Shown: positions 40,221 through 50,999, counted from the stretch's first letter. The stretch: 64,000 bases of DNA from Pseudocercospora fijiensis CIRAD86 (GCF_000340215.1 NW_006921533.1:2605386-2669385); one strand, 5' to 3'. Translations and numbers: made by a program. The notes: generated by a model not told the origin, from the sequence alone.

Positions 40221-42383
40221 TCATATGGGCATGTACGCATTCAGCCCAGGTCCACGAGGAATTGCGCCGAGTGGGACTCCGTTACCTGCACCAATGCCGC
40301 CGAGAGAATTGATAATGCTAGCATCCAGACCTCCTCGTGGTACTCCGAAGCCTCCTCTACCCATAGCGCCGCCATTCAGATCCAAGCCAGCTATGTCCGG
40401 GAGAGGCAAGATGGGTTCGGCTTCAATGTCGTCGTCGAGAAATCCACGCAGACCCGGACCGTTCGCGATAGCCAGAGGTGCCACGACAGCTTCACGAGTG
40501 AGGTGGTGTCTTGCGCTTGCCCCTCCGCCCGCTGCTCTCCTGGCGAGGATATTGCCGGTGCCAGTGACGACCATGAGTTGCGCCTGTTGAAGATCGTCTC
40601 GGAATGCTTGGCTTTGATAATATAGATCCCGAAACTCGGGCCCATGCCACGACCGGATTTTCGTCATGTTGGGCTGTCCTGTGTAGCGTGGCGCGGGCGG
40701 GTGGTGATGGTAGATGTCATGGTCGTGGTTCAAGTAGGTGCGATGATGGGTAGGACCGTGTTGTGCTCTCTTAGCAAGGAACATGCGAGCCCATTTATGT
40801 AGCTCTGCACTTATTGGACCTGGCTCGGGCTCATCCTCAACGTTGTAAAGCTCGCAAAGCAGAAGCATGGGATCTTCGTGGGTCCACGGCACCTGCCACA
40901 TGTGTCCCAGGGCATACCGCTGGAGCTCGACGAATTTCATGCTCTGAGCGGCTTTGAACACTCTGATGTGAGTCACGATGCTGGTGTCTGGAGGCGCTGG
41001 CAGCCCTGGTGTGTGCTCGCGATACAATACTGGCGGACCGTCGCCTCCTTTCACGGGCCCGTGCAAGTACTTCTCGAGAGGTGTAGCGCAGTAGCCATTC
41101 TTGCTGATGTAGTCCCAAATGCACTTGAGTATTTCGAAAGTCGTGTCTTTTGGTACCTTCAACTCAAAACGCTCGTGCTTCAACAGCGGCTTCTCCAAGC
41201 TTTTGAACGTCAGAGCGTTCTCGCGCTTCGCCATGACGCGTTTTACCAGGCCTCTGTCGTCCCACAGCATCTCAATGTACGTTGCAGAAGGAGGACATTT
41301 GTTTCTTTCCATCTCCACAAGCTTTCCATCCTCAGCGAAGTCCCAGATCTTGTCTCCCTTTGCTTCCATGTCGAGCTCGAGCGACCTGCCGAAGTCAATC
41401 ATCTGCCAATTTTGTACATCAGCCGGAGTTACGTGTCTGTTGTCTCGGAGACAGTTTGTCTGATTATCGACGAGTCCGAAGCCCACGTGCTGTCCACCGG
41501 GATTGATGGCAAGGTGCGGGTCAAGCCCTCTCCTCGCAGCCAGAGCGGTGGTCATTGCCGCTCGTCCAGGAGGTACGCCCATATCTCGCTGACGCCTTTT
41601 CGAGGCATGAAAAATGAGCTCCAACTCGCCTTCCTCGCACTCCTTGCTGATTCCCCTGATCGCCATTAAGATGACTGCGAAATGCTTTCCGTCTTCGAGG
41701 CGCCCGTCGGCCTTGTCGCCTCGCTGTTGTGCACCGCAGCTGACGAGAAAGTAGGCGTGGATCATTTGGTGAATCATGACTTCGAGAAGTTCATCGACGT
41801 CAGCTACGCCGTCGTCAAAGAGCAGCTGGTTGAGTTGGATGCAGATGCGCGGGATTGTTGGGACCACATTTGGCGCAGATGTCCTGCCTGGCGAACAACT
41901 CGCTTGCGGCGACCATGTTAGAAACACCATCCCTTTCAGCTTGCCACCAAATATTGCCGCATCCAGCATGTCGAAGATGAGAAATGCTTCATTATACCGC
42001 ACGCTGTCGAAGGACTCACGAATATGGTCGATTGCGTCGGCGATGTCCGGTCTACTGTTGTTGAGGTACTTATAGAGCCATGCTGTTGCATAGTCAAGCG
42101 TCCATCCAAGGTCTCCAGTGGTCTCGATAGTCTTGTCCGTGAGCGAAGTAAAGCCTCTGACTCCTGTCGGATCTGGTGCACGGTATGGATTTCGCCCTGG
42201 ATGGTTCAGATATTGTCCAACGTGACCAAAATGGCCATACGGTAGGCAGTGATGATTGCGGATGCCGCCTGGATAGTAGATGTCTCGACTGCTTGGCGTT
42301 GCGAAAGGCACCAGGTCATGGCTTCTTGGTTGCAGCCCAAAAGGCGCATCCCAACGACGGACGAGAGGTCCGTGTAGCGCCAT
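40221..42383 (-). CDS. SprT-like domain protein with HQxxH motif
   Basis: An intronless 720-aa protein. Residues about 130-235 resemble the SprT-like zincin domain: IFDMLDAAIFGGKLKGMVFL, then RICIQLNQLLFD and EVMIHQMIHAYF, followed by GKHFAVILMAI. In active zincins the motif is HExxH; here it is H205-Q206-x2-H209, so the catalytic Glu is replaced by Gln. Active SprT family members cleave DNA-protein crosslinks. The region after about 395 (FELKVPKDTTFEILKCIWDY; HIRVFKAAQSMKFVELQRYA) looks like a BTB-related or other protein-interaction segment. The C-terminus is Gly-rich and disordered. Start ATG 42383. Confidence 0.75.
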   Translation of the reverse strand: MALHGPLVRRWDAPFGLQPRSHDLVPFATPSSRDIYYPGGIRNHHCLPYGHFGHVGQYLNHPGRNPYRAPDPTGVRGFTSLTDKTIETTGDLGWTLDYATAWLYKYLNNSRPDIADAIDHIRESFDSVRYNEAFLIFDMLDAAIFGGKLKGMVFLTWSPQASCSPGRTSAPNVVPTIPRICIQLNQLLFDDGVADVDELLEVMIHQMIHAYFLVSCGAQQRGDKADGRLEDGKHFAVILMAIRGISKECEEGELELIFHASKRRQRDMGVPPGRAAMTTALAARRGLDPHLAINPGGQHVGFGLVDNQTNCLRDNRHVTPADVQNWQMIDFGRSLELDMEAKGDKIWDFAEDGKLVEMERNKCPPSATYIEMLWDDRGLVKRVMAKRENALTFKSLEKPLLKHERFELKVPKDTTFEILKCIWDYISKNGYCATPLEKYLHGPVKGGDGPPVLYREHTPGLPAPPDTSIVTHIRVFKAAQSMKFVELQRYALGHMWQVPWTHEDPMLLLCELYNVEDEPEPGPISAELHKWARMFLAKRAQHGPTHHRTYLNHDHDIYHHHPPAPRYTGQPNMTKIRSWHGPEFRDLYYQSQAFRDDLQQAQLMVVTGTGNILARRAAGGGASARHHLTREAVVAPLAIANGPGLRGFLDDDIEAEPILPLPDIAGLDLNGGAMGRGGFGVPRGGLDASIINSLGGIGAGNGVPLGAIPRGPGLNAYMPI

Positions 42384-43060
42384 TGAGAAGAGTCCAAACT
42401 TCTTCAGTTATGATGACAGTACATTGTCCTCGGACTGAGCTTTGAAACGGCTGCTGAAAAGCTGTCCCGCCGTTTGCTGAAATGTCGCCCCGGCCTGACC
42501 GACCGTCTCGATGCGAGGAAAGTCATCCAGGTCTCTTGTCATTCATGGCTGAGCATCGGAGCCAGAATGCAGCAACCCGCGAGTACCGCCTATCTGAAGC
42601 AGGAGGCTAGGCGTTTTGACATGAATCTCATGGCATCGAGGCTGCAGATTTTGATGGGCTGGACCATTGAATTGCCGAGCCTACAGAGGCACAGCAGCAT
42701 GCGACTGGTCTGGCACTCGGCTTGTGTAACGAGCAGCAAACAACTTTCTTCCGGGTTCGTGTCAATCATTGATCTTGTGATGTGAAATGCTTCCGGCTGG
42801 CTGGGTGGACGAGATTCGTGCGAATGGACTTGCAACGCTCACCGCTCACCGCTGTCAAGTGCATTCTCACCAAAAGCTGTGGTCAAGGGAGACCTGGAAA
42901 AAAGAATCGTCAACAAATTCGCTTAACTACATTCTCACCGCCTCGGTGTGTCGGCGCGCGAGTCTCAAATTACAAGTCATCCAATGTTGTGAGCCGGACG
43001 TCCGTGCCTTCCGCAAACAACACATTCGCCACTTCTTTGGACACGTCCCCTTTCTCTTTC
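42384..43060. other. Intergenic, 677 bp
   Basis: A gap between two minus-strand genes, including the promoter of the SprT-like gene. Only random short frames occur. Confidence 0.35.
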
Positions 43061-43936
43061 CTAGTATCCACCTGGTGCGGGCGGGCGATCGTATTCGCTT
43101 CGGCTATCCGTCGTTCGGTTGTCCTGATATTTCCTTCGAAGAGCTTGCAGTCTCTTCTTCTTTGTGTGAGCGTTGATGTATGTGCCAATGACGAATCCGA
43201 CGGCGTTGAAGAATGGCACCCACACCTCGTTGGGCAGGAATGCTTGTGCGAAGGCAAGAGCAAGTGGAGAGGTGATCCAGGAGACCTTCATGACTGGCAT
43301 GAAGCCTGCTCTTACGGTGGCACGGATCTGGTGGAAGGTGCGTGCGCCGGCGATAACAGCCATGGAAGTCAAGTATACGGCGTTCTGAATTGGTGAGATC
43401 TGTGGAATGTCAGCATCAATGATGCACAGCAACTCGTCGAGGGCATACAATCAAGTTCGAGACGATGATTTGGAGAATCTTGGCCTTCAAGCTGGTTCGT
43501 CCTTGGAACAGCTTTTGAAGGATAGAGATCATGACATGTCCGAGAGGCGCGCTGATGAAGGCACCGTATACGGCCATCTTGGGCACGCGACTGGTGAAGT
43601 AGTGGCCATGCTTGCTTCGGTCTTTCGCGATCCACGAAGCGAGAAATTCTTGTAGACCAGCCAACGTGCCAGATGTGATCATCTTCGTTCGCAGAGGGTC
43701 TTCCTGGAGCTTCTTGAGGTACCACTGGCGCAGGCATCAGCAACCATTCATTGTCCACGCACGCGTCCTTTCCTCACAGCAAGATAACCATTTGGTCCCG
43801 AGCCCTGCGTGAGGGCATTGCCAATCTTGTGTGCTACATCGTCTTTGCTGCCGACCGCTGGCGACGGTGCAGCACGTGCACCCGATGCGGTGGATGTGCG
43901 CACCGTCTCCTTCTGCTCGAACTTGACTTGCGACAT
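43061..43936 (-). CDS. Mpv17/PMP22 family membrane protein
   Basis: A 257-aa protein in three exons: 43936-43778, 43724-43449 and 43399-43061. The introns of 53 and 49 bp (GTGAGG...CCAG; GTATGC...CACAG) are both in phase 0. Joining gives WYLKKLQEDPLRTKMITSGT, the usual start of the Mpv17/PMP22 domain, followed by RVPKMAVYGAFISAPLGHVM and IIVSNLI-ISPIQNAVYLTSM. The C-terminal part has the family block WITSPLALAFAQAFLPNEVW then PFFNAVGFVIGTYINAHTKK. Four membrane helices are expected, in the peroxisomal or mitochondrial inner membrane. The 50-residue N-terminal extension is Ser/Thr/Ala-rich. Function within the family is poorly defined; some members form channels. Confidence 0.9.
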
Positions 43937-45146
43937 TCTTGTTGCTCGATATCAGGCGACGCGACGGAACGTGTTGGATGGGCTGGGCAGGCGATGCGCA
44001 GGACCGCGTCGATTACGGTCTGCCGCGACAAGGTGAGCAAAAATAGCAAGGTGAGGCGGGTTGTGTACGTGGTAGTGGTATGGAGGTGTAGGCCAGGCAG
44101 AAACGGTGGAGTCTGTTGATGCGCTGTGGTCGCTCCCGGCCGCCGTTGCCATAGGATGCAGGGATGGGCCAGGATCAAGCCGATGGCGGATGGCGGATGG
44201 CGGATGGTGTGGGATTCGATGTCGGCAAGTGAACTTTCGTGCGGGCGAGCATCAACGTCAGTTGTTCCTCTCGCGTTGCTATCGCTGATCTGTGATCATT
44301 GTGGGCGCTGGCTGTAGACATCACTCGTTTATCACAGGCCGATTGGGGGTGTCTCAATTCACGTTTATGTGGCAGTATCCAGAGCTTCTCCCCTCCCACG
44401 CGCTGCATGTCTCGGTCGCGTGCACAGAATACAACACCATACGTCACATACGTCGCGACAATGCATTGTCGGGTGGAAAAACGCGTCGGAAGGGATGGGG
44501 ATGGGGATGGGGATGGGCGTAGGGATGGGTGGAATGCGCGGCGCGGCGGCGTTTGGGTTGCACAAAAGAGCTCTGCTGGCAACGTTTGGTTGAGGTGATA
44601 ATGATATCGAGATGGAGCCCATCTTGCAGGGCAGTCTCGACTTCACTCATGTGCATTCTGGCAGTGGCCATGTTACTGCATCGGCAAGTTCGATTGCTGC
44701 CTCACAAACAGCATACCCTCCCTCACCTCATACCCTCCACTGCCTCCACACGCGACAAGCCTTGGCTGCTGTACCTTATCTTCAGCACATTGCTACAACG
44801 GCCAGCGGAGGCACATCGCAAGATTGAGCCATTGCTGCCTCTCTCTCGTTTCGTTTCGTCTCGCAATCTGCACATGCTCCGATGGCCCTGGCAAGCACTG
44901 CACCGCACGCATTCACCGCCGCAACGGAGCGTGAAGTGAACAGCAGAGACCCTTTTTATAACTCCACCCCGCGAACCAACTCCTCGAGCCTCTCTTCCTT
45001 GATGCCCGCCATGCAGCAGGTGAGTTTGAAGCGCGTTGCCTCCCCCTTTGAACAGTCACCTCTGCCTTTGCAGGCTGGCAAATCTTTCGCAAGCTCCACC
45101 CCATACTCGTCACATCTCCCATTCTGTCCGCACCGAATGATTCGCC
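43937..45146. promoter_or_regulatory. Divergent intergenic region with GGATGG repeats
   Basis: 1.2 kb between divergent genes. It contains a GGATGGC triple (44182-44203) and a G-run tract at 44491-44517. A pyrimidine-rich stretch precedes 45147. No gene is supported. Confidence 0.45.
44491..44517 (+). repeat. GGGGAT repeat, potential G-quadruplex
   Basis: Five G-runs of three to four bases, each separated by AT (start AGGGATGGGGAT), on the plus strand. The spacing meets the usual G3+N1-7 quadruplex pattern. It lies about 630 bp before the plus-strand hypothetical gene. Confidence 0.8.
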
Positions 45147-46520
45147 ATGCTTCAAACAAACCGCCGACCGTGTCTGACTCGAGGCCAGGTGGGACCTGCA
45201 CCAGCGACAGTGCCGCCGTCGCCTTCGTTTCGCATGTCCCGGTATGCTCGTCGGCCGCAATGCACCCACATGATGATGAATCGAGTGCACGGCCAAGACT
45301 TGATCTGCGGCATGTGCGGAAGCCCGTCCGATCTAGGATGGCTCTACCAATGCGAACAGGACGACCGCATCCCGCAGAATGAATCGCTGCCCGACATCGA
45401 CGCCACTCCTGTCATTCCCGACAGCAGCGACTACTTTGACGCAAAGGCTCGAGTGGCCGAACATTTGCACATGAGCTCCAGTGTCATCCAAGGCATTCGA
45501 AATGGAGACTATGATGTCGATCAAATTGACAGGCTCATTGCCCAGAAGGAGAAGCTCATTTCCGTAATCACCGAGAAGGAGAGCCTGTCCGCCACTGCGC
45601 CTCCGAACTCTGTCCGGAACAGCTTCACTGCGCAGAATGTCATCTCTTCCATCGGCTCGACCTACCAAGCGCCTCACCAGAACTGCCGTGTGAGCGCATC
45701 TCTCCCCGCAAGCGCCACCTCAACGCCGCCTGTGCCCCGCGAGGATAACATCGCCACTCCTACCAAGCAAGACAGCGTTCTCGGCAAACGCTCTCAGAAC
45801 AAGTGCTGCTTCCAAGTCTGCCACAGTTGCCGTCCATACTTCGGAGACCGAGCGTATGAGAATTTCGAGACTGTGCTGCGCAACGAACCCCACTTTCTCA
45901 ATGAACTAAAAGGCCTGCCCATCATGGACGCCAACATTGCCCGAAACATAGGTCTCCGCCAACCATTGCCTCACATACTGCGTAGCTTTCAGTCTCAGCA
46001 AAGTATGGACATCACCGTTCACGACAGCACCGACGATGCTTCCACGCAAATCTCCGTCGATTGGACACCTACAAACACAAACATCGAAGACGAGTCGCCG
46101 CTCGACAGCGCCGAGCTCTTCCCTTGCCCCGGACCGCTACAGTGCCCAGTATGGAGTCGTAAGTCAGGCTGCGCGTACGATGCTGGCTTTGACGATGGCA
46201 AGCGTGCCGAGAATCATGGCTTCCTCTCGAGAATTACGCCAGAGAATTCGATGAGTCTCTTCACAGGCAGCGTCCATGGCACTCCCTGTGAAGCGTCTTC
46301 TACGGCATCGTCCATCTCCTTGCCCACGCCCACTCGATCACCACTCGCTCCGCTAAAAGCGAACTCCGTCTGTGGTGAGCTGAATGGTGAGAACCAAAAG
46401 ATCGGCCTAAGAAGCAGCAGCAGCAGCAGTCTTGGAAGCGAGATTGAAGTTGAAGGAGGCGTTGCGCTGACAGAAGAGGCAGTAGAAGCTCGCATCCCTG
46501 ATATTGTCACCGATGAGTAG
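45147..46520 (+). CDS. Conserved fungal hypothetical with Cys motifs
   Basis: A 457-aa protein of unknown function. An N-terminal patch (QCTHMMMNRVHGQDLICGMC) has Cys spacing compatible with metal binding, followed by SDLGWLYQCEQD. A second patch is KCCFQVCHSCRPYFGDRAYE near 225. Between them is a helical region (VIQGIRNGDYDVDQIDRLIA; QKEKLISVITEK). The C-terminal third is Ser/Thr-rich, with LPTPTRSPLAPLK resembling proline-directed phosphorylation sites. The ATG at 45147 opens the frame; the ATG 29 codons later (MSRYARRPQC) is also plausible because the conserved-looking part starts there. Confidence 0.65.
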   Translation: MLQTNRRPCLTRGQVGPAPATVPPSPSFRMSRYARRPQCTHMMMNRVHGQDLICGMCGSPSDLGWLYQCEQDDRIPQNESLPDIDATPVIPDSSDYFDAKARVAEHLHMSSSVIQGIRNGDYDVDQIDRLIAQKEKLISVITEKESLSATAPPNSVRNSFTAQNVISSIGSTYQAPHQNCRVSASLPASATSTPPVPREDNIATPTKQDSVLGKRSQNKCCFQVCHSCRPYFGDRAYENFETVLRNEPHFLNELKGLPIMDANIARNIGLRQPLPHILRSFQSQQSMDITVHDSTDDASTQISVDWTPTNTNIEDESPLDSAELFPCPGPLQCPVWSRKSGCAYDAGFDDGKRAENHGFLSRITPENSMSLFTGSVHGTPCEASSTASSISLPTPTRSPLAPLKANSVCGELNGENQKIGLRSSSSSSLGSEIEVEGGVALTEEAVEARIPDIVTDE

Positions 46521-47239
46521 AACTCAACTTCGGCATAGGTCTTCGGCGTTGAGCATAGCACAAGGAACAACAAGCATGTGTAGATGAAGGGCGATTGGCG
46601 GTAATGGGTCTCATTGGGAGGCGGTTCGAAACTACATGGCAAGGCATCCAGGGATCAGCATAGAATGGGTCTACATTTGTGTACAAAGGCATGACTCCAG
46701 TCGAACGAGAGACAACTGAGGTAGTGGCAATGAAGCTGGTAGCACTCACCGCTCTGACTCGGAGTGAGCGGCGTCGAAACATTGCTGGCCCTTGCACCCA
46801 TTGCTTTTGGGTGGGATCATTGATGAGCTCTTAGCCTATCTGTGCCTTACCGAGGAGAATTTGATGCATTATCAGCAGGCGGCGAGCAAGGCGCATCACC
46901 TGTAGCAGAGAAGGAAGGAATGAAGGTGAAAGGCTCAAGTGTATTAGAAATTCAATTCTCGGGTTGGTTGGCTTCAAAGCAGCTCACGCTAGCAGAAGTA
47001 ACTACCACACGCACGAAGAATATTCACAACTCCAATGCTGTCCCACACCCGCCAGTGAGCAAACTGCTGCTTCTACAAGCTCACTGGCTTCGACTTCGCC
47101 TCATCGTCACTCACAGACACGACAGAGTAATAATCTTCTCCGTCCTTCATCATCACTCTAATAACCCTCGAAATCTTCCTCCTCATCCTTCCTTCTCCTC
47201 CTCGACCTCAAGAACACCATCCTCCTCATCCCGATCCTC
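46521..47239. other. Convergent intergenic region
   Basis: 719 bp between convergent genes. No feature recognised. Confidence 0.35.
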
Positions 47240-49148
47240 TCACACCATCTCAAACCCATCTTCCTCGTCCTCCTTCCTCGCATCCTCAACTTCCTCACCC
47301 CCAATCTTCTCAATCCCCTCCTTCGCAAGCTCAATCTCTTCATCGGCACGGATCCGCATATCGTGTTCACTGGCCGCAGCTTCTCGCCAATACTCGCACC
47401 AATTCCTCAGAGTTTTGACCCTCTTCTCGGAAGTTTCGGAGATGTGCTGCGCGTCTTCGAGTTGGTGTTTCAACGTCTGGATTTCTTTGAGGTCGTCGTT
47501 GCGCTGTTCGAGGAGTTTGGTTTGGGTTGCGTGCAGTGTGTCTTGGGAAGTGGAGGGGTCGGATTGAAGGCGGGTGAGGGAGTATTCGAGGGTTTGGATT
47601 TTTTGTTGCTGTTGGACGGCCTGGGTTGTCCGTTTCGATTCTTTGGATTTGGTGAGTTCGGCGTGGTCTTTGAATCTCTTCGTCGTTGAGTCGAGCTTGG
47701 CGGTGACTTGGTTCAGAAGGGTTTGCTTCTCGGTGAGTGCGTTGCGTTTGGAGATGACGTCTGCTTCCCAGAAGCTTCTCATTTTGACGATTGTGTTGCG
47801 TTCTGCTTCGATTTGCTTCTGTGCTTGTGAGAGCAGCCGTCTGAGTCCGTCGATCTCTTGCTGCGAGGTAGCTTGCATTTGGCCACAAGCTTTGCTCGCT
47901 TTCACAAGTCGATCCTGCAGGTCTGCAGTCTCAGCACGATGAGCTTCGGTCATCTCTGCCATTTTCGCCCTGTAGCTTGTTACGTTGGCATTGTAAAGGT
48001 TCCTATCCGTGGTCCGTGCCAGCTCGAGTAGCTTGATGTTGTTCTGTGCGATCCCAAGACTTCCTTGCAATATCGTAGTGAGGTTCGGTGTTGGTGCTGC
48101 GGGTGCTGCAGTGTCGCTGTTCCTGCTGACGCTGGTCCTTCTGAGCTCTGGTTTTGACTTGGGAGCATCTTCGACGCTGCGGCAGCTCTTGGTTTCGTCC
48201 GTGGAATCTGAGGCACGATCCTTGCCGGTCGCCAACTCCCGCCCAGCTTGGGTATTGTCGATGATGCCGAGCAGAATGGCGAGGACATTCGCCACACTCA
48301 GGAGCCAATCCGGCAGAAAGAAGGCCCCGAGCGCTGAAAACGCATCGAGCAAACTCAGTGTGCTATGCAACTCCAGTATGCTATGCAGCGGAACGATGAT
48401 GACACACAAAGCGAGAGCCAACAAACTCCTCTCGAATCCGAGATTCACGGTCTGCGTCTTGGTATCCGAGATTCACGGTCTGCGTCTTGGTATCCAAGTG
48501 TCGGGCTCTGTTCATGCCCGCTTGCGCATAGGTGAGGGCAAAACATTCACCGCACAAGATCATTAAAAGCATAAGTTCGGCGTACACTAGGACTGCAAAT
48601 CCAGATTCAAAGGACTTGAAAAAGAGCCGACTCACGGAGACGATGGGTAGAATCGATTGAAGACAAAGGACTCCAGCTGTATCCCGAGTGACATCCGTTC
48701 TGAGGGGTCCTGAGAAGCGGTGTTGTAAGGCTTCGCCGGCGTCAGCTCCAAGCTCTACTACTTTCCAGAGAGGCTGCATAGCACGGTGCGCGTTGAGAAG
48801 ATCGGCTATCTTATCGAGTGCTCCATCCAACACAGTTTCCCAAGTTTTGGTCCCGGTCTCATCCTGTTCGACAGTATCCTTGGACGGCTTAGGTGTAGAC
48901 GGTGGCATAGTCGCCTTGGGGAGATACCAAAATCCCGGGAACATGGTGACTTCGCAAGCCTCGCAAGTCAGTCTGAACCGCAAGGTGGTCAGCTGTCGAA
49001 GAATTCCGGCTTCTGGCAAGGGCAGATTGGAGTTAGCTCTCAGAGATGGACAAGGCGGGAGAATGATATGGTGGTGATGGAGTAAAGCTGATCGTGGGTT
49101 CGGAAAGGAAAGAAGGAGAAAATTATATAGCGACACTTGGTCCTGCAT
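47240..49148 (-). pseudogene. Membrane/coiled-coil gene split by 28-bp duplication
   Basis: Two minus-strand frames, 49148-48381 and 48448-47240, read as one gene interrupted at a perfect 28-bp tandem duplication (48440-48495). Both copies are read in the same codon register by the two frames, so one extra copy alone causes the break; without it the frame is continuous (about 626 codons from 49148 or 558 from 48944). The upstream part holds hydrophobic segments (VSRLFFKSFESGFAVLVYAE; LMLLMILCGECFALTYAQAG). The downstream part begins with two more (SLLALALCVIIVPLHSILEL; LPDWLLSVANVLAILLGII), then a long coiled coil (about 130 to 390 of that frame) and an acidic tail. Multi-pass membrane protein with cytosolic coiled coil; function unknown. 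Either the allele is broken or the assembly has an error. Confidence 0.75.
48440..48495. repeat. 28-bp perfect tandem duplication
   Basis: Copies 48440-48467 and 48468-48495 are identical (GAGATTCACGGTCTGCG...). The unit length is 28, not a multiple of three, so it shifts the reading frame of the minus-strand gene. Confidence 0.97.
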
Positions 49149-49514
49149 TTGAATTTGCGAAGGGCCTGTGAAAGGACTCGTGTCTGAGGACTTTGGCTGA
49201 GCTACTAAGCAGCAGTCTTGGGACGACCGACAAGCCACACAAGCAGTGTTGAAATGCAGCTGATTGCTCGATAAGCTCTGCCACAATGCATTGTGTCCTG
49301 ATCGAATTTACGGTATATAGGCGCCAAGACAGCCAGTGCCGCACAATACGGAATCGGAGGGAGGCCCAGCTTTTGCTGGAATCTCATGGCAGCAGCCTTG
49401 CCAAGACTAGCCTTCCGATTTTGGTAGAGTGTGGGGATTTCATGTCCCTCACCTAGCACAAAAGATGCAATACTGTCGTGCTAGAAGAGCGAACCAGGTC
49501 TGATATGCCAACGA
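49149..49514. other. Intergenic, no gene
   Basis: 366 bp between two minus-strand genes. The frame of the membrane/coiled-coil gene is open into this stretch to about 49286 but without an ATG. Confidence 0.35.
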
Positions 49515-50699
49515 TCATATCTTCCTGCGACTATACGCCCAAAAGGCTTTGAACGGCAACTTCCAATCTGTGACCCGCAGCTTCGGCTGGAAGACATCAA
49601 AGTCAAGCTTTTGCAAGCGGTCAAGCCACATCTGTGTAGCAACAGCGGGCATGAAGACTCCGAACGCTCGCTCGACCTCTTGCGCCGGAGTTTCTGATCG
49701 TCCTGTCGAGAAAGTGGAAGGCATATGTACGTGTTCTTCTTCGTGCTGATGTTCGAACTCATGGCCCGCATCTTGACCGGCTCGAATATTAGCCAGCATT
49801 TGCCTGGCAGTGATCAAGTGGTCGTTCGCTCTAGTGGCCACAGTGAAGACTGCATCTCGCAGCCCTTCGGCTTGAGCGCCGTTGCGCAGCACGTCTTCTT
49901 CTCGAACTCCAGCTTCAGCCATCACGTCCAAGGGGAGCATGACAGCGCCATGCCGTGTAGCACCCATATGGCCTCCCATGCCGCCTTGATTGCTGTGCGC
50001 ATTGCCGGGACCAGGAAACGCGATCAAAGGCAGGCCTCGAAGGACGGCGGAAATACCAATGGCTTTGCCTATATGAGATGCGATGTGATCAGCGGCCACA
50101 CTCCCCATCGGCAAGGCTTGTAATGTTAAGTAGAGCAAGGTACTGTAGGTATTCTCGGCGTAGCTCTCCAGACTGGCCATGCTAGGATATGGAGGATTGG
50201 ATAGATATTTTCCCCTTGTGTCAATGATCCTCATGAACCAACTTTTGCTGAACCTGGATTTCCCTGACGATCGCTGACAGACGTCGTGTGCAGCCTTGGC
50301 CAGGAGCAATGCGATGGGCTGTGTGGGTGGCGTTCCCGCCAAAGATTTGGTGACGGCGTCCTTGTGGAATTGCAGTCGCATCATGCCAATGGCAGCAGTG
50401 GATGTCGTATCTGCCGTGCGAGCAACATCGATATTGAAGGCTCGGAGGGCGACATATGCATCGCGAGCATGGCTGGGAATGTATGGCAAGAGCAGGGACG
50501 ATGGGGTGTCGTACTTCCTCAGCAAATCCAAGCAGTACGTCCTGGCGGCATTGATTTCTGCAGCAGATGTGATGGCTGCTGCCGGCTGGTCGATACTGGA
50601 TGCATCGCGTGTTTGAGGGTGGTGCAGGATGCCGGGCTTGATGGATTTGATGTTTCTGGTGGCAGCCAAAGTCCCCAAAAAGCTCTTCGCAGGCTTCAT
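49515..50699 (-). CDS. Complex I assembly factor NDUFAF6-like (SQS/PSY fold)
   Basis: An intronless 394-aa protein of the squalene/phytoene synthase-like family. Landmarks are INAARTYCLDLLRKYDTPSS, LLLPYIPSHARDAYVALRAF, IGMMRLQFHKDAV, SLESYAENTYSTLLYLTLQA, HIASHIGKAIGISAVLRGLP and MLPLDVMAEAGVREEDVLRN. These match mitochondrial NDUFAF6, which helps assemble complex I. The Asp-rich motifs that bind diphosphate in true synthases are not seen, consistent with a non-catalytic assembly role. The basic N-terminus (MKPAKSFLGTLAATRNIKSI) suits a mitochondrial presequence. A His/Glu-rich insert (HEFEHQHEEEHVH) lies at about 315-328. It is divergent from RAD5. Confidence 0.88.
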   Translation of the reverse strand: MKPAKSFLGTLAATRNIKSIKPGILHHPQTRDASSIDQPAAAITSAAEINAARTYCLDLLRKYDTPSSLLLPYIPSHARDAYVALRAFNIDVARTADTTSTAAIGMMRLQFHKDAVTKSLAGTPPTQPIALLLAKAAHDVCQRSSGKSRFSKSWFMRIIDTRGKYLSNPPYPSMASLESYAENTYSTLLYLTLQALPMGSVAADHIASHIGKAIGISAVLRGLPLIAFPGPGNAHSNQGGMGGHMGATRHGAVMLPLDVMAEAGVREEDVLRNGAQAEGLRDAVFTVATRANDHLITARQMLANIRAGQDAGHEFEHQHEEEHVHMPSTFSTGRSETPAQEVERAFGVFMPAVATQMWLDRLQKLDFDVFQPKLRVTDWKLPFKAFWAYSRRKI

Positions 50700-50999
50700 G
50701 ATGGCAATCGTATATCGTATAGTTCTATAGCGTGGACCCGGTCCTTCCAGCAGATGTTATTGCACACTTCCGTCCATCATTGTCCTGACATTTCTGACTG
50801 TTGTGATAAGCCAAAGATATTGTTCATATGGCAGTGAATAGATCGCTTAAGTTACAGCAGAACTACAGCACGCGAAAGTGGAGCGTCATTGACAGCACGG
50901 CTGCGGCTGAGCGCCAAAGCGCGCGTCACGCGTCTTCCCAAGGCCAACCTTTTTGCCATCAGTGTGTACATCTGTGTACAGCCCAAATGCCGGAACAGA
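50700..50999. promoter_or_regulatory. Divergent promoter, NDUFAF6-like / RAD5
   Basis: 300 bp between divergent start codons, probably a shared promoter region. The RAD5 frame is open back to 50889 without an ATG before 51000. Confidence 0.5.

Noticed and set aside
40878..41669. Plus-strand 263-codon frame
   Set aside because: Antisense to the SprT-like gene.
42782..43396. Plus-strand 204-codon frame
   Set aside because: Mostly antisense to the last exon of the Mpv17/PMP22 gene.
46842..47567. Plus-strand 241-codon Ser-rich frame
   Set aside because: Antisense to the coiled-coil coding region; the Ser runs mirror Glu/Arg codons.
47240..49286. Two separate genes at 47240-48448 and 48381-49286
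   Set aside because: The downstream frame has no ATG at its start, and the shared 28-bp duplication explains the split better as one broken gene.
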